Positions 1 to 7,234 of a stretch of 40,756 bases of DNA are shown one piece after another. Position 1 is the first letter of the stretch; every line of letters starts with the position of its first letter. Source of the stretch: a virus; the IMG/VR virus record IMGVR_UViG_3300042465_002315, positions 1 through 40,756 of that record; one strand, given 5' to 3'. The position numbers were made by a program, and so were the translations under genes. A model generated the notes under the pieces. The model worked only from the letters and a program-made list of their open reading frames with translations. It was not told where the DNA came from and did no database searches.

Positions 1-2
1 AA

Positions 3-161
3 AACTTCAGTAGAGAAATCCTATATTACTGTACATCCAAGGCGCAATGCTCTTACATCGAGGCCAGAGAACAATTTTCCCGCAAAGTTTTAGAAAGTAA
101 TGACTATTATAACGGACATATTGCTGTTCGTGTACATGGTTCGCATATACTCAAAGGCTAA
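3..161 (+). CDS. GIY-YIG-like endonuclease, C-terminal fragment (5' end outside window)
   Basis: An open frame enters from the left edge and ends at TAA 159-161, giving 52 residues. It contains FSREIL, then CTSKAQCSYIEAREQF, then DYYNGHI. This order (aromatic-xx-EIL, a Cys-Thr-Ser-Lys turn, a YxEAxEQF helix, then YYNG) is what I associate with C-terminal parts of GIY-YIG-type endonucleases common in T4-like phages. The GIY-YIG catalytic residues would lie upstream and cannot be seen. It lies in the same orientation as most of the window but is separated from the next gene by about 500 bp, so it is not obviously in the structural operon. Family assignment is from memory of the motif. Confidence 0.6.
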   Translation, partial: NFSREILYYCTSKAQCSYIEAREQFSRKVLESNDYYNGHIAVRVHGSHILKG

Positions 162-672
162 TAATTCAGGCTGTTTAACTGCCAAATAAGCCCGCACCGG
201 CGACTAATTTGTGCCCCGAATCCGTTCTGATGTGTGACGGCAGGGTATTCTGAGTGGCAGCAGAGACGTAAATCAGTATCCTTAACAGGACCACGATGGA
301 ATATGCCTACATACAATCCGTTTGATTTATAAGAGAAATTTTAAACAAGGCTAAAAGAGGGAGAAATACCCACGGCTTATCGCATGTTAACGTATGCTTT
401 GAGACCCGCCGTTGTATAAAGACTCAGCTCGTGGTACCGGACAACCGCCACTGTAATGCTGTAACGTTAAGTGAACTGATCAACTCAGATAATGTTCATT
501 TTTTGCCCGCCAGGGCAAAGTGTGACTGAACAATCTAGATAATATTTACAGTGCTTCGCACTTAATAGTTCTTATAAAAAAGAAACAATAGGTGTTAGAG
601 CGCAAGCGATAACACAGAAGAACGTTAGTTCTTCTTCATACAGTTGATAAATATCACATAGAGGATATACAA
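162..672. other. Intergenic region without a credible gene, hairpin-rich at its right end
   Basis: No frame here has a start, ribosome site and sufficient length to be called a gene. Two short open stretches (234-332 and 326-529, different frames) may be remnants of a decayed gene. The right half holds consecutive inverted repeats: 502-519 (TTTGCCC/GGGCAAA, loop GCCA), 550-562 (AGTGC/GCACT), 569-584 (TTCTT/AAGAA), 592-615 (GTGTTA/TAACAC enclosing CGC/GCG) and 616-635 (AGAAGAAC/GTTCTTCT, loop GTTA). None is followed by a clear U-run, so classic rho-independent termination is not shown. The row could be a structured RNA, a processing region or a promoter-proximal insulator. Confidence 0.5.
646..653 (+). 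promoter_or_regulatory. Late-promoter-like octamer GATAAATA
   Basis: GATAAATA differs at one position from the T4 late promoter TATAAATA. It ends 19 nt before the start codon at 673, with AGAGGA (about 659-664) as ribosome site in between. The same motif recurs ahead of other transcription units in this window. Confidence 0.55.
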
Positions 673-1683
673 ATGAAGATTTACGACATAATTAGCGAGG
701 ATACAGTTCAAGAAGGTGCTGTTGACCTGTTAAAGCTGGCTGGTAGAGGACTTGCTTCCGGCGCTAAGTATATCGCACAAACTGGTTCACGTAGAGACCT
801 AGTTAGTATGATGTCACAAAATAGTCAGATTATCCGTAACACACTGCGTGGAACTCAGCCCACAGTTGCCCAAATTGAAGCAACATATGGTCCACGTGCC
901 GCAGAGATATATTCTAAAGATCCTAACTTTATGGCCAAAGTTCTTAAGCAGTTTCATGCTGATAGACTTGCTCGACGAGGAGCACCGCCACCAGGAACAC
1001 CTCCTGTTCCACCAGTACTTCCAAGTGGAGCATCTTTAATAAGTAAAATTCCAGTTACTGGACTAGTGGCCAAAGCTATATCAGTCTACGGAATTTATGA
1101 TATGGTTCAAGACTACAACAAAGGTATTGAATATTTTGATGAGCAATTAAAAAACGGAATGTCTAAAGAAAAATACGACGCCGGTGTTGCTCATCTAAAA
1201 TCAACATTGGTATTTCAAATTGCCGCTTTTGGACCTATATTTTCTATAGTAAAACATTTATCTGGATGGACTGCACTGGGAGCAATGCTTAGAGGTAGTG
1301 GGTCTTCATTTGCGCAAAAACTTGGCGCCAATATGGGATCAATGAGTGCAGTTGCCCGTGCAGCACTTATCTCGTCATTAAATACTAAAGAAGCTAGAGA
1401 ACTTTGGTCTGATATGTTCATTGGCGGCACGCTGGACAATATTGGAAAAATGACATACGATGGTGTTACTGGTTTATTTAATTCAGCTAAAGCAAAAGCT
1501 AAAGAAAAAATTACCGGAGAACCGGCTGACACAGCAAGCGATACTGCTGCCCCGGCAGAAAAAGACGCAACATCAACCGCCGAACCAGTAACACCGGCTA
1601 GTACAAACACATCACCTTATAAATCAGAAGTACCTAGTACTTCAACTTATAAAGGTAATCCAATGTTTAAAGGCATTAATTAA
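673..1683 (+). CDS. Hypothetical protein, 336 aa, alanine-rich with a hydrophobic centre
   Basis: I do not recognise a family. ATG 673 follows AGAGGA with good spacing and a late-promoter-like octamer. The N-terminus (MKIYDIISED) is short and charged. A proline-rich linker sits near residues 103-116 (APPPGTPPVPPVLP). Two hydrophobic stretches follow, near 122-145 and 178-195 (LVFQIAAFGPIFSIVKHL), which could be membrane-associating helices. The tail from about 280 is rich in Ala, Thr, Pro and Ser and ends in YKGNPMFKGIN. Low-complexity flanks around amphipathic or hydrophobic helices suit an internal virion or membrane-interacting protein, but that is inference. Its stop codon overlaps the stop of the convergent gp51-like frame (1680-1682). 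Confidence 0.7.
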   Translation: MKIYDIISEDTVQEGAVDLLKLAGRGLASGAKYIAQTGSRRDLVSMMSQNSQIIRNTLRGTQPTVAQIEATYGPRAAEIYSKDPNFMAKVLKQFHADRLARRGAPPPGTPPVPPVLPSGASLISKIPVTGLVAKAISVYGIYDMVQDYNKGIEYFDEQLKNGMSKEKYDAGVAHLKSTLVFQIAAFGPIFSIVKHLSGWTALGAMLRGSGSSFAQKLGANMGSMSAVARAALISSLNTKEARELWSDMFIGGTLDNIGKMTYDGVTGLFNSAKAKAKEKITGEPADTASDTAAPAEKDATSTAEPVTPASTNTSPYKSEVPSTSTYKGNPMFKGIN

Positions 1684-1913
1684 ACAAACGGCTGTTGCAT
1701 TACTTTAGACAATTCCATATTATCTGAAATAATTTTATACATTAGTGTGCGGTCTTCATAGCTGTAGGTATGCATTAGATCATTAATACTAACGCCACCT
1801 CGCATATACCAACTAATTCTAAACAATTCTTCTTTAAAGTTAATTGCTTCTTTATCAAGCCTAACTAGATACTCTTCAATTTCCTGGGTGGATAATCTAG
1901 TTAGGCGGTTGCG
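1680..1913 (-). CDS. 51: gp51-like baseplate hub assembly frame, reached only by -1 frameshift from the gp26-like gene
   Basis: Reading the minus strand from 1913 in the frame one base back from the gp26-like gene gives 77 codons ending at TAA 1680-1682. Motifs include LSTQEIEEYL, FKEELFRISWYMRGG, SYEDRTLMYKII and SDNMELSK, which match my memory of T4-type gp51 (baseplate hub assembly catalyst). The frame opens after a stop at 1956-1958, and there is no ATG, GTG or TTG between that stop and the conserved part. The first in-frame TTG and ATG fall well inside it. The frame joins the gp26-like frame exactly at a slippery TTTTTTC, so the product should be a 349-residue gp26-gp51 fusion (272 + 77). 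The gene is too short and lacks a start, so automatic callers would miss it. Confidence 0.75.
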   Translation of the reverse strand, partial: RNRLTRLSTQEIEEYLVRLDKEAINFKEELFRISWYMRGGVSINDLMHTYSYEDRTLMYKIISDNMELSKVMQQPFV

Positions 1914-1919
1914 AAAAAA
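1859..1919 (-). promoter_or_regulatory. Predicted programmed -1 ribosomal frameshift signal
   Basis: On the minus strand the gp26 frame reads TCT TTT TTC (plus positions 1921-1913), which places the heptamer T TTT TTC in the X XXY YYZ phase needed for tandem -1 slippage. Six nucleotides later (1912-1907) starts a perfect 12-bp inverted repeat: GCCTAACTAGAT at 1906-1895 pairs with ATCTAGTTAGGC at 1870-1859, around a 24-nt loop. The zero-frame stop (1903-1901) lies inside the first stem arm. Slippery site, spacer of 5-9 nt and a strong downstream stem are the three standard parts of a -1 frameshift element. Confidence 0.8.
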
Positions 1920-2728
1920 GATGAATGATCTAACGCAACACGAAGTGTGTTTTCTTTACCACAACTTTGACACTGCGCTAGTTGCGGAGGAGTTTCCCAT
2001 AGTTGTGTATTTTTATCAATGTGGACTTTAATCTGATCAAACGTAGATTTTTCAGTATTAACTAACCACTCATTAATAAATGCTCGTTCATTAACAATAG
2101 TAGATCCTACTTCAATAGCAGTAATGTTAGCTGAATACACTTCTACTTGTAAAGATCCGTATGCTTCATATAATCTTGACATTTCTTTAGATTTTTCAAC
2201 ACTGTCTTCAATAGTAGCCGCTGATTCTAATTTTTGTCGTAATTCAAAATTACGTTGACTAAACTCTGTAACTTCTTTATAGCACAACGGTCTTAATTTT
2301 ACAACTACATCTTTTAATACAGCACGACTATCAAAAGTAATATGATTATAGTAATCAATGATTTTTGAAAGTTCAAGATCATATTCATTTTCTGTTTGAC
2401 AATGCTCACAAGTATGTCCAACAGTAATAGAATTAGTATAGGTAGCAATGCGTATGGCCGCTAATATTAATTCTAAATCTAAGTTGCTAACTGCCCATCC
2501 GTTGGTAATTGACGGGCAACAACTTTCAATGACTTTAACAGTACTTTCACCAGTTAGTAAAGCATCTGGAGTTTTTATTAGTATTTCGTCCATACCATTC
2601 ATACCGTATACTGGCAACTTGGTAACATCCCCGGTAATTTCTCCGGGACTATTGTACTGACCTTTACTGGGTAAATTAATAAAGATTTTAGGTTGACGAA
2701 AGAACTTCTGTAGTGGATTATTGGCCAT
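1901..2728 (-). CDS. 26: gp26-like baseplate hub / tail assembly protein
   Basis: 275 residues; ATG at 2728-2726 is preceded on the minus strand by GGAG (2738-2735). The N-terminus (NPLQKFFRQPKIFINLPS) and the segment MDEILIKTPDALLTGE followed by VKVIESCCPSI and LELILAAIRIATY match T4-type gp26 as I know it from T4-like phages. Two Cys pairs (CEHC near residue 109 and CQSC near 253) could form a zinc site. T4 gp26 is about 208 aa, so this one is longer. The final codons cover a slippery run, and a gp51-like frame continues in -1. Together with the tape measure gene on the other strand this resembles the two-frame tail assembly chaperones of other tailed phages, a functional parallel that is inferred. 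Confidence 0.8.
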   Translation of the reverse strand: MANNPLQKFFRQPKIFINLPSKGQYNSPGEITGDVTKLPVYGMNGMDEILIKTPDALLTGESTVKVIESCCPSITNGWAVSNLDLELILAAIRIATYTNSITVGHTCEHCQTENEYDLELSKIIDYYNHITFDSRAVLKDVVVKLRPLCYKEVTEFSQRNFELRQKLESAATIEDSVEKSKEMSRLYEAYGSLQVEVYSANITAIEVGSTIVNERAFINEWLVNTEKSTFDQIKVHIDKNTQLWETPPQLAQCQSCGKENTLRVALDHSSFFATA

Positions 2729-2740
2729 ATTTGACTCCGG

Positions 2741-2748
2741 ATAAATAT
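2741..2748 (+). promoter_or_regulatory. Late-promoter-like ATAAATAT for the tape measure gene
   Basis: GGATAAATAT lies 41 nt before the start at 2790, which has its own ribosome site (AGGA, 2779-2782). It lies back to back with the perfect late octamer on the other strand, so 2729-2789 would be a compact divergent promoter region. Confidence 0.4.
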
Positions 2749-2757
2749 ATCATATAG

Positions 2758-2765
2758 TATTTATA
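2758..2765 (-). promoter_or_regulatory. Perfect T4 late promoter octamer TATAAATA for the gp26/51 unit
   Basis: The minus strand reads TATAAATAC here, identical to the T4 late consensus. It lies 29 nt upstream of the gp26-like start codon, leaving a short leader with a GGAG ribosome site. Confidence 0.65.
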
Positions 2766-2789
2766 TACGCATATTTTTAGGAAAATATA

Positions 2790-5120
2790 ATGGTAACAAA
2801 AGTTGCTGATATGACCGTTGACGAATTCTCAGAATCTATTGCTAAAGCAATAGGCGGAAAAGGTGGATCTACTTCATCTTCTCCCACTCCTTCTGCTTCA
2901 CCCTCGGGCATGAACTTTGGGTTTATAGCCGGCTTGGATAAAGCCCTTGCTTCCGGAATTGAAGGGGTTAGCAAACTTGGTAGTACAAGCTCAGCTACCG
3001 CTGGTGCTGTTGGGTTAGTTGGCGCGGCACTAGGTAAACTACCAATTGGCGCAAACAGCGCAGTGGCAGCATTTGGAGCTGTGGATAAAGTTGTAACAGG
3101 ATCAGTTGACAGTTATCAAAAGCAATTGAACGCTGGTACTGCGTTCACTGGCGGCTTGCTAGACATGGAAAAAACTCGTGCTCGAAGTGGATTATCACAA
3201 GAGCAGTTTGCAAAACAGCAAGAGGACATGGCTAAAAACACACTTGGTCTAGCTGGACAAAGTGGCGAAGCTATGAAGAAGTTAACCAGCTTTCAAGACG
3301 AGTTTAAAAAGACAGACGTTGCTAAACAGCTACAATCAACATTTGGCTTATCATCGGACCAGCTTGCTACCTATACTAATACTTGGATTACTCAAAACGG
3401 TAATATAGATTTAAATGATAAAAAAGCAAAAGATGCTGCAATAAAATCTCTTGAGAAAATGACGGAAAACACTATTCGTCAAAGTCAAGAAACAGGTTTA
3501 AGTACAGATGTAATTAACAAACAAAATCGTGCTATGAACGAAAGTCTTCAAATGCAATTAATGCGTTTAGAAGGTGATGAAAAACAAAATGAAGCACTGA
3601 GTGATCTTATGCCGCAGTTGGTTGGGCTTGGTCCGGCATTACAGAATCTTGCCCTTGAAGCATCGTCTGATATGGGAGTAACTGGCGACAAAGCAGTTAT
3701 GACTCAAGGTGCTCTAGGGTCACAGGGTGTTGAATTTAGTGATGCTGTTAGAAATCTAAAAGCAGTGTCCGAGCGTGGCGGATCACCAGAAGAGAAAAAG
3801 GCAGCAGAAATGCGTCTTGAAGCGGCAAAGATTGAAGTCAACACTTTAATGCGTTCAAAAGAATTTACACAGATGGCAGAAGTTGAACGCCGAGGTGGGC
3901 AAACTGGTACTAACGGAGCAATGTTAGAACTAATGAAAGAAAGAATGCCAAACTTACAAAAAGAAAAAGCACAATCTATCGATCTTCAACGACAAGGCAT
4001 GTCAGGCGACCCACAACAAGTGGCGGCATACAGTAAAGAACAAACAAATAGAGCTATGGCAGGCGTTGATGCTAATGGCAACAGACGAGCCGGTGATGAA
4101 GCATTAGCTGCAGGCAATCAAGCAAATACTCGAGTTCGTGATGAAATGATTAATCTCGAAGTTGAGGGTATTAGAAGAGTTATCAAAGGGTTAGATAACT
4201 TTGCCGGCAAGTTAAATGAAGTAACTGGAAAAATTGGTGGCGGCAGATACACCTCTGGGGAAATAGCAGGCAACCCTGCTACAGGTCAAAAACCATTAGG
4301 GCAACAACAAACTGAAAATACACCAAGGGTTCCAAACTTATATCCAAAACGTCATACTGGAACTGAGGGTGAAATTGATTCAAGATTTGAACCAAAAGAT
4401 GCTACTGTTAATATTTCTAAGGGTGAAAACGTATTAGATCCGTCAAAGGCTAAAAAATATGATGCCATTGGCGGAGAAGCAGGCCTAGATAAAATGATGG
4501 CCGGATTAAAACCGCCAGCTATTGATGTTAAATCATTAACTGGAGGAATGGATCCAAGTAAGATGTTTGGGGACATGCAGAAGCAAATGACACCTATGAT
4601 GGAAAACATGCAGAAGCAAATGACTCCAATGATGGAAAACATGCAGAAGCAAATGACTCCAATGATGGGCGATATGCAAAAGCAGATGTCTAGTACGTTT
4701 AGCAATATGAAGATGCCAAGCGGCTTTGATGATAAGAAACTTACCAGCATGATTGGTAATATTAAACAGCCTGATCCGGGACAGTTAGCCAATATGGCTA
4801 AGTCTATGATACCACCGGCCGACAATTCAGCGGCATCAGCATCCAGAGATATGATTAGTAACTTAAAAAATGCTACATCCTCTATGGCGCAATCGTCCAA
4901 ACCTCCTGAATCAGCAGTAGCAACACCAGTAACCGCTGAAGAACCAACTAATATTGCTCCACCAGTAGCTACAGATTCATTCAATAGTGACGTACTAAAT
5001 GCTTTAAATAACTTAAATAAGCTAACAGCACAAAGTCTTGATGCGCTTGTTCGAACCGCAGGTCACGCTGAAAAGACAGCAGGTGGCATTGACGGGTTAA
5101 ATGGCAATAGATTTGGCTAA
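2790..5120 (+). CDS. Probable tail tape measure protein
   Basis: 776 residues. A low-complexity Ser/Pro/Gly stretch near 24-40 precedes an alanine/glycine-rich hydrophobic region (about 65-105, containing GAVGLVGAALGKLP). A long, mostly helical, Gln/Lys/Glu-rich body runs from about 120 to 490. Near 530 there is RHTGTEGEID and then a KGENVLDPSKAKKYD segment; an HTGT...GE.VL pattern is common near the C-termini of phage tape measure proteins. A methionine-rich repeat (MQKQMTPMMEN, four copies) follows from residue 596. T4 gp29 is about 590 aa, so this is longer. The gene faces away from the gp26/51 unit and abuts the portal gene. In T4 the gene before the portal is the tail tube gp19, so the order differs. 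A role as another internal tail or head protein is possible. Confidence 0.6.
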   Translation: MVTKVADMTVDEFSESIAKAIGGKGGSTSSSPTPSASPSGMNFGFIAGLDKALASGIEGVSKLGSTSSATAGAVGLVGAALGKLPIGANSAVAAFGAVDKVVTGSVDSYQKQLNAGTAFTGGLLDMEKTRARSGLSQEQFAKQQEDMAKNTLGLAGQSGEAMKKLTSFQDEFKKTDVAKQLQSTFGLSSDQLATYTNTWITQNGNIDLNDKKAKDAAIKSLEKMTENTIRQSQETGLSTDVINKQNRAMNESLQMQLMRLEGDEKQNEALSDLMPQLVGLGPALQNLALEASSDMGVTGDKAVMTQGALGSQGVEFSDAVRNLKAVSERGGSPEEKKAAEMRLEAAKIEVNTLMRSKEFTQMAEVERRGGQTGTNGAMLELMKERMPNLQKEKAQSIDLQRQGMSGDPQQVAAYSKEQTNRAMAGVDANGNRRAGDEALAAGNQANTRVRDEMINLEVEGIRRVIKGLDNFAGKLNEVTGKIGGGRYTSGEIAGNPATGQKPLGQQQTENTPRVPNLYPKRHTGTEGEIDSRFEPKDATVNISKGENVLDPSKAKKYDAIGGEAGLDKMMAGLKPPAIDVKSLTGGMDPSKMFGDMQKQMTPMMENMQKQMTPMMENMQKQMTPMMGDMQKQMSSTFSNMKMPSGFDDKKLTSMIGNIKQPDPGQLANMAKSMIPPADNSAASASRDMISNLKNATSSMAQSSKPPESAVATPVTAEEPTNIAPPVATDSFNSDVLNALNNLNKLTAQSLDALVRTAGHAEKTAGGIDGLNGNRFG
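4575..4706 (+). repeat. 33-bp in-frame tandem repeat, four copies
   Basis: Copies start at 4575, 4608, 4641 and 4674. The first three are nearly identical at the DNA level and the last is diverged. Each encodes an 11-residue unit of the MQKQMTPMMEN type inside the tape measure candidate. Near-identity suggests recent expansion by slippage. Confidence 0.9.
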
Positions 5121-5131
5121 AGGATAAATGA

Positions 5132-6877
5132 ATGAGTTGGAAAAAGTATTTTACGCCAGTACCAGTGGGGTCTTCTTTAAGTCCAATCTCTGGTTCTGAA
5201 AATAACAGCAAAGCTGGACCTGCTAAATCAAACTACAGTAGCTATCTTCCCGATGTTTACTCAGGTAGTCCCAATCGTATTGAACGCTATCAGCAGTACG
5301 AAGTAATGGATAGTGATCCGGAAGTCAACGCGGCATTAGATATTCTAGCTGAATTTTGTACACAAAAATTAAAAGACGGTAAAACTCCATTTAGTGTCAC
5401 TTGGAGACATCGTGCTACCAACGCTGAAATACGTATTCTAGCTGAATACATGCAACAGTGGACTAAAATACAACTCTTTGACACACGCATCTTCCGTATT
5501 ATGCGGAACACATTCAAATATGGCGATGCTTTCTTTATTCGTGACCCAGAAACGCAAAAATGGTCTTACGTTGATCCAAGTAAAATTGTTAAAATCATTG
5601 TAAACGAAAGTAATGGTAAAAGTCCTGAGCAATATGTTATTAAAGATCTAGCACCTAACTTTGAAAATTTAGTTGCTACACAAATCACTCCTAATATCAA
5701 TCCACGTCAATCAGGCGGCGGCATTACTAGCGGAGCAGGTTATCTTGGACAACAAGGCGCACAAAAAGGTAGTTCAGGACCATATCCTAGTAGCTCAAGC
5801 GGAAGTCGCTTTGGTACAACTGAAACAGAACACGCAATTGATGCTGAGCACATTGTACATTTAAGTTTAAGCGAAGGGTTAGACAACAACTTTCCGTTTG
5901 GCAATAGTTTATTAGAGAATATCTTTAAAGTTTACAAACAAAAAGAACTATTAGAAGATGCTATTTTAATATATCGTATACAACGTGCTCCAGAAAGACG
6001 TGTATTCCATATTGATGTAGGTAATATGCCAAGCCATTTAGCCATGGCATTTGTAGAACGTGTTAAAAATGAAATACATCAAAGACGTATTCCAAGCCAA
6101 ACAGGTGGCGGACAAAACGTTATTGACTCAGCATATAACCCTTTAAGTATCAACGAGGACTATTTCTTTCCGCAAACAGCAGAAGGTCGTGGTAGTAAAG
6201 TAGAAACATTACCTGGCGGAACTAATTTAGGTGAGATTGATGACTTAAAGTACTTTACCAACAAGTTATTCCGCGGTTTACGCATCCCATCAAGCTATTT
6301 GCCAACAGGCGCAGATGATAGTCAAGCAAGTTACAATGACGGTCGCGTTGGTACAGCTTATATTCAAGAACTACGCTTTAACAAGTACTGTGAACGCTTA
6401 CAAAGTCTTGTAACATCAGTGTTTGACGAAGAATTTAAAATGTATATGAGCGCCAAAGGTCTAAACATTGATTCAAGTTTGTTTGAATTGAAGTTTAATC
6501 CGCCTTTAAACTTCGCAAGTACACGTCAAAGTGCGCTTGACGGTGAACGTATTAACACATTTAACACCATTCAAGCAGTGCCTTACATGTCAAAACGCTT
6601 TGCGTTAAAGCGTTTCTTAGGTCTAACAGACGAAGAAGTAGCAGAAAACGAACGCATGTGGGGCGAAGAGAGTGGCAAAGGACAACCAACATACACTGAT
6701 GCAGCAGGTGAATTACGTTCAGCAGGTCTTAGTGCCGCAGGTATTGAAGGCGACTTAGGTATGTCGGGCGATTTAACAGCACCTGACGGTATGGAAGGTG
6801 ACATAGACGGAGCAGCCGCCGCTGGCGGAATGGCTCCAGCAGTGGCTCCAGGTCCAGCTACACCACCTGCCGCATAA
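5132..6877 (+). CDS. 20: Portal vertex protein of head (gp20)
   Basis: The dodecameric portal through which DNA is packaged and to which the tail attaches; it also nucleates prohead assembly. Diagnostic T4 gp20 stretches are present: DPEVNAALDILAEF (63-76), AEIRILAEYMQQW (98-110), FRIMRNTFKYGDAFFIRDPE (121-140), VNES-GK (157-163), and later NNFPFGNSLLENIFKVYKQ, IYRIQRAPERRVF, LPGGTNLGEIDD and GLRIPSSYLP. At 581 aa it exceeds T4 gp20 (524 aa) through a Gly/Ser-rich insert around 186-230 and an Ala/Gly/Pro-rich tail. ATG 5132 follows AAGGAT with close spacing to the tape measure stop, implying co-transcription. A late-promoter-like motif overlaps its stop codon. Confidence 0.97.
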   Translation: MSWKKYFTPVPVGSSLSPISGSENNSKAGPAKSNYSSYLPDVYSGSPNRIERYQQYEVMDSDPEVNAALDILAEFCTQKLKDGKTPFSVTWRHRATNAEIRILAEYMQQWTKIQLFDTRIFRIMRNTFKYGDAFFIRDPETQKWSYVDPSKIVKIIVNESNGKSPEQYVIKDLAPNFENLVATQITPNINPRQSGGGITSGAGYLGQQGAQKGSSGPYPSSSSGSRFGTTETEHAIDAEHIVHLSLSEGLDNNFPFGNSLLENIFKVYKQKELLEDAILIYRIQRAPERRVFHIDVGNMPSHLAMAFVERVKNEIHQRRIPSQTGGGQNVIDSAYNPLSINEDYFFPQTAEGRGSKVETLPGGTNLGEIDDLKYFTNKLFRGLRIPSSYLPTGADDSQASYNDGRVGTAYIQELRFNKYCERLQSLVTSVFDEEFKMYMSAKGLNIDSSLFELKFNPPLNFASTRQSALDGERINTFNTIQAVPYMSKRFALKRFLGLTDEEVAENERMWGEESGKGQPTYTDAAGELRSAGLSAAGIEGDLGMSGDLTAPDGMEGDIDGAAAAGGMAPAVAPGPATPPAA

Positions 6878-6880
6878 ATA
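6874..6880 (+). promoter_or_regulatory. Late-promoter-like ATAAATA overlapping the portal stop codon
   Basis: CATAAATAC covers the portal TAA. It ends 4 nt before the next start codon (6885), so a transcript beginning at the usual T4 distance would start at or inside that codon. If used, it would mainly serve the core and protease genes further downstream. Confidence 0.4.
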
Positions 6881-6884
6881 CATC

Positions 6885-7121
6885 ATGATCCTTAGAGAAT
6901 TATTTTATATTGACCCTGATACTCGACATACTGCTAACGACATGCGGTATGATCCTAAACGCGACTCAGGTGTAGTTAAGAGAAGTGATACTCGCAAAAC
7001 TAGATTGACACTACGTCAAATCAACCAACTTCGCAAATCAAGCGAAGCACACATCCTAGAACAAGAAACAGAATTAAGTTTTATTAATACAATGTATGCA
7101 ACGCCGGCACCGGCGGCATAA
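6885..7121 (+). CDS. Small conserved protein between portal and core genes (gp67 position)
   Basis: 78 residues, rich in Arg and Lys. The centre (YDPKRDSGVVKRSDTRKTRL) is followed by a helical LRQINQLRKSSEAHILEQ, then FINTMY and an Ala/Pro tail. T4 has the small prohead core gene 67 at this position, but T4 gp67 is acidic and this protein is basic. Homology is therefore not claimed, only positional correspondence. I believe similar small basic proteins follow the portal in marine T4-like phages. The start at 6885 lacks a clear Shine-Dalgarno and lies 7 nt after the portal stop, so translational coupling is likely. Confidence 0.7.
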   Translation: MILRELFYIDPDTRHTANDMRYDPKRDSGVVKRSDTRKTRLTLRQINQLRKSSEAHILEQETELSFINTMYATPAPAA

Positions 7122-7124
7122 ATA
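7118..7124 (+). promoter_or_regulatory. Late-promoter-like ATAAATA ahead of the core gene
   Basis: CATAAATAAC spans the stop of the preceding small gene and leaves a leader of about 110 nt before 7235. The leader contains an inverted repeat (AAAAAC 7137-7142 / GTTTTT 7148-7153) and a second AT-rich GTAAATATAATAC near 7186. The ribosome site is CAGGAG shortly before ATG 7235. Confidence 0.45.
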
Positions 7125-7234
7125 ACTCGATTTAATAAAAACTAGTCGTTTTTAGGCTATATCGTACCGCTTTTGTAATTAAAGTGTAAATATAATACAG
7201 CCTTGTATAACCATCATTCACAGGAGATCTAACA

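Noticed and set aside
234-332. Short frame with GTG start encoding about 32 residues ending NMPTYNPFDL
   Set aside because: No ribosome site, weak start and no recognised family; could be a remnant, so mentioned only within the intergenic entry.
502-519. Hairpin TTTGCCC/GGGCAAA as a terminator
   Set aside because: No T-run follows it on either strand.
326-529. 67-codon open stretch ending in FLPARAKCD
   Set aside because: No start codon near its beginning; the length is within what chance allows. Kept as a possible decayed gene only.
4352-4984. 210-residue open frame on the minus strand
   Set aside because: Shadow of the tape measure candidate, including its Met-rich repeat read as ICFCM repeats.
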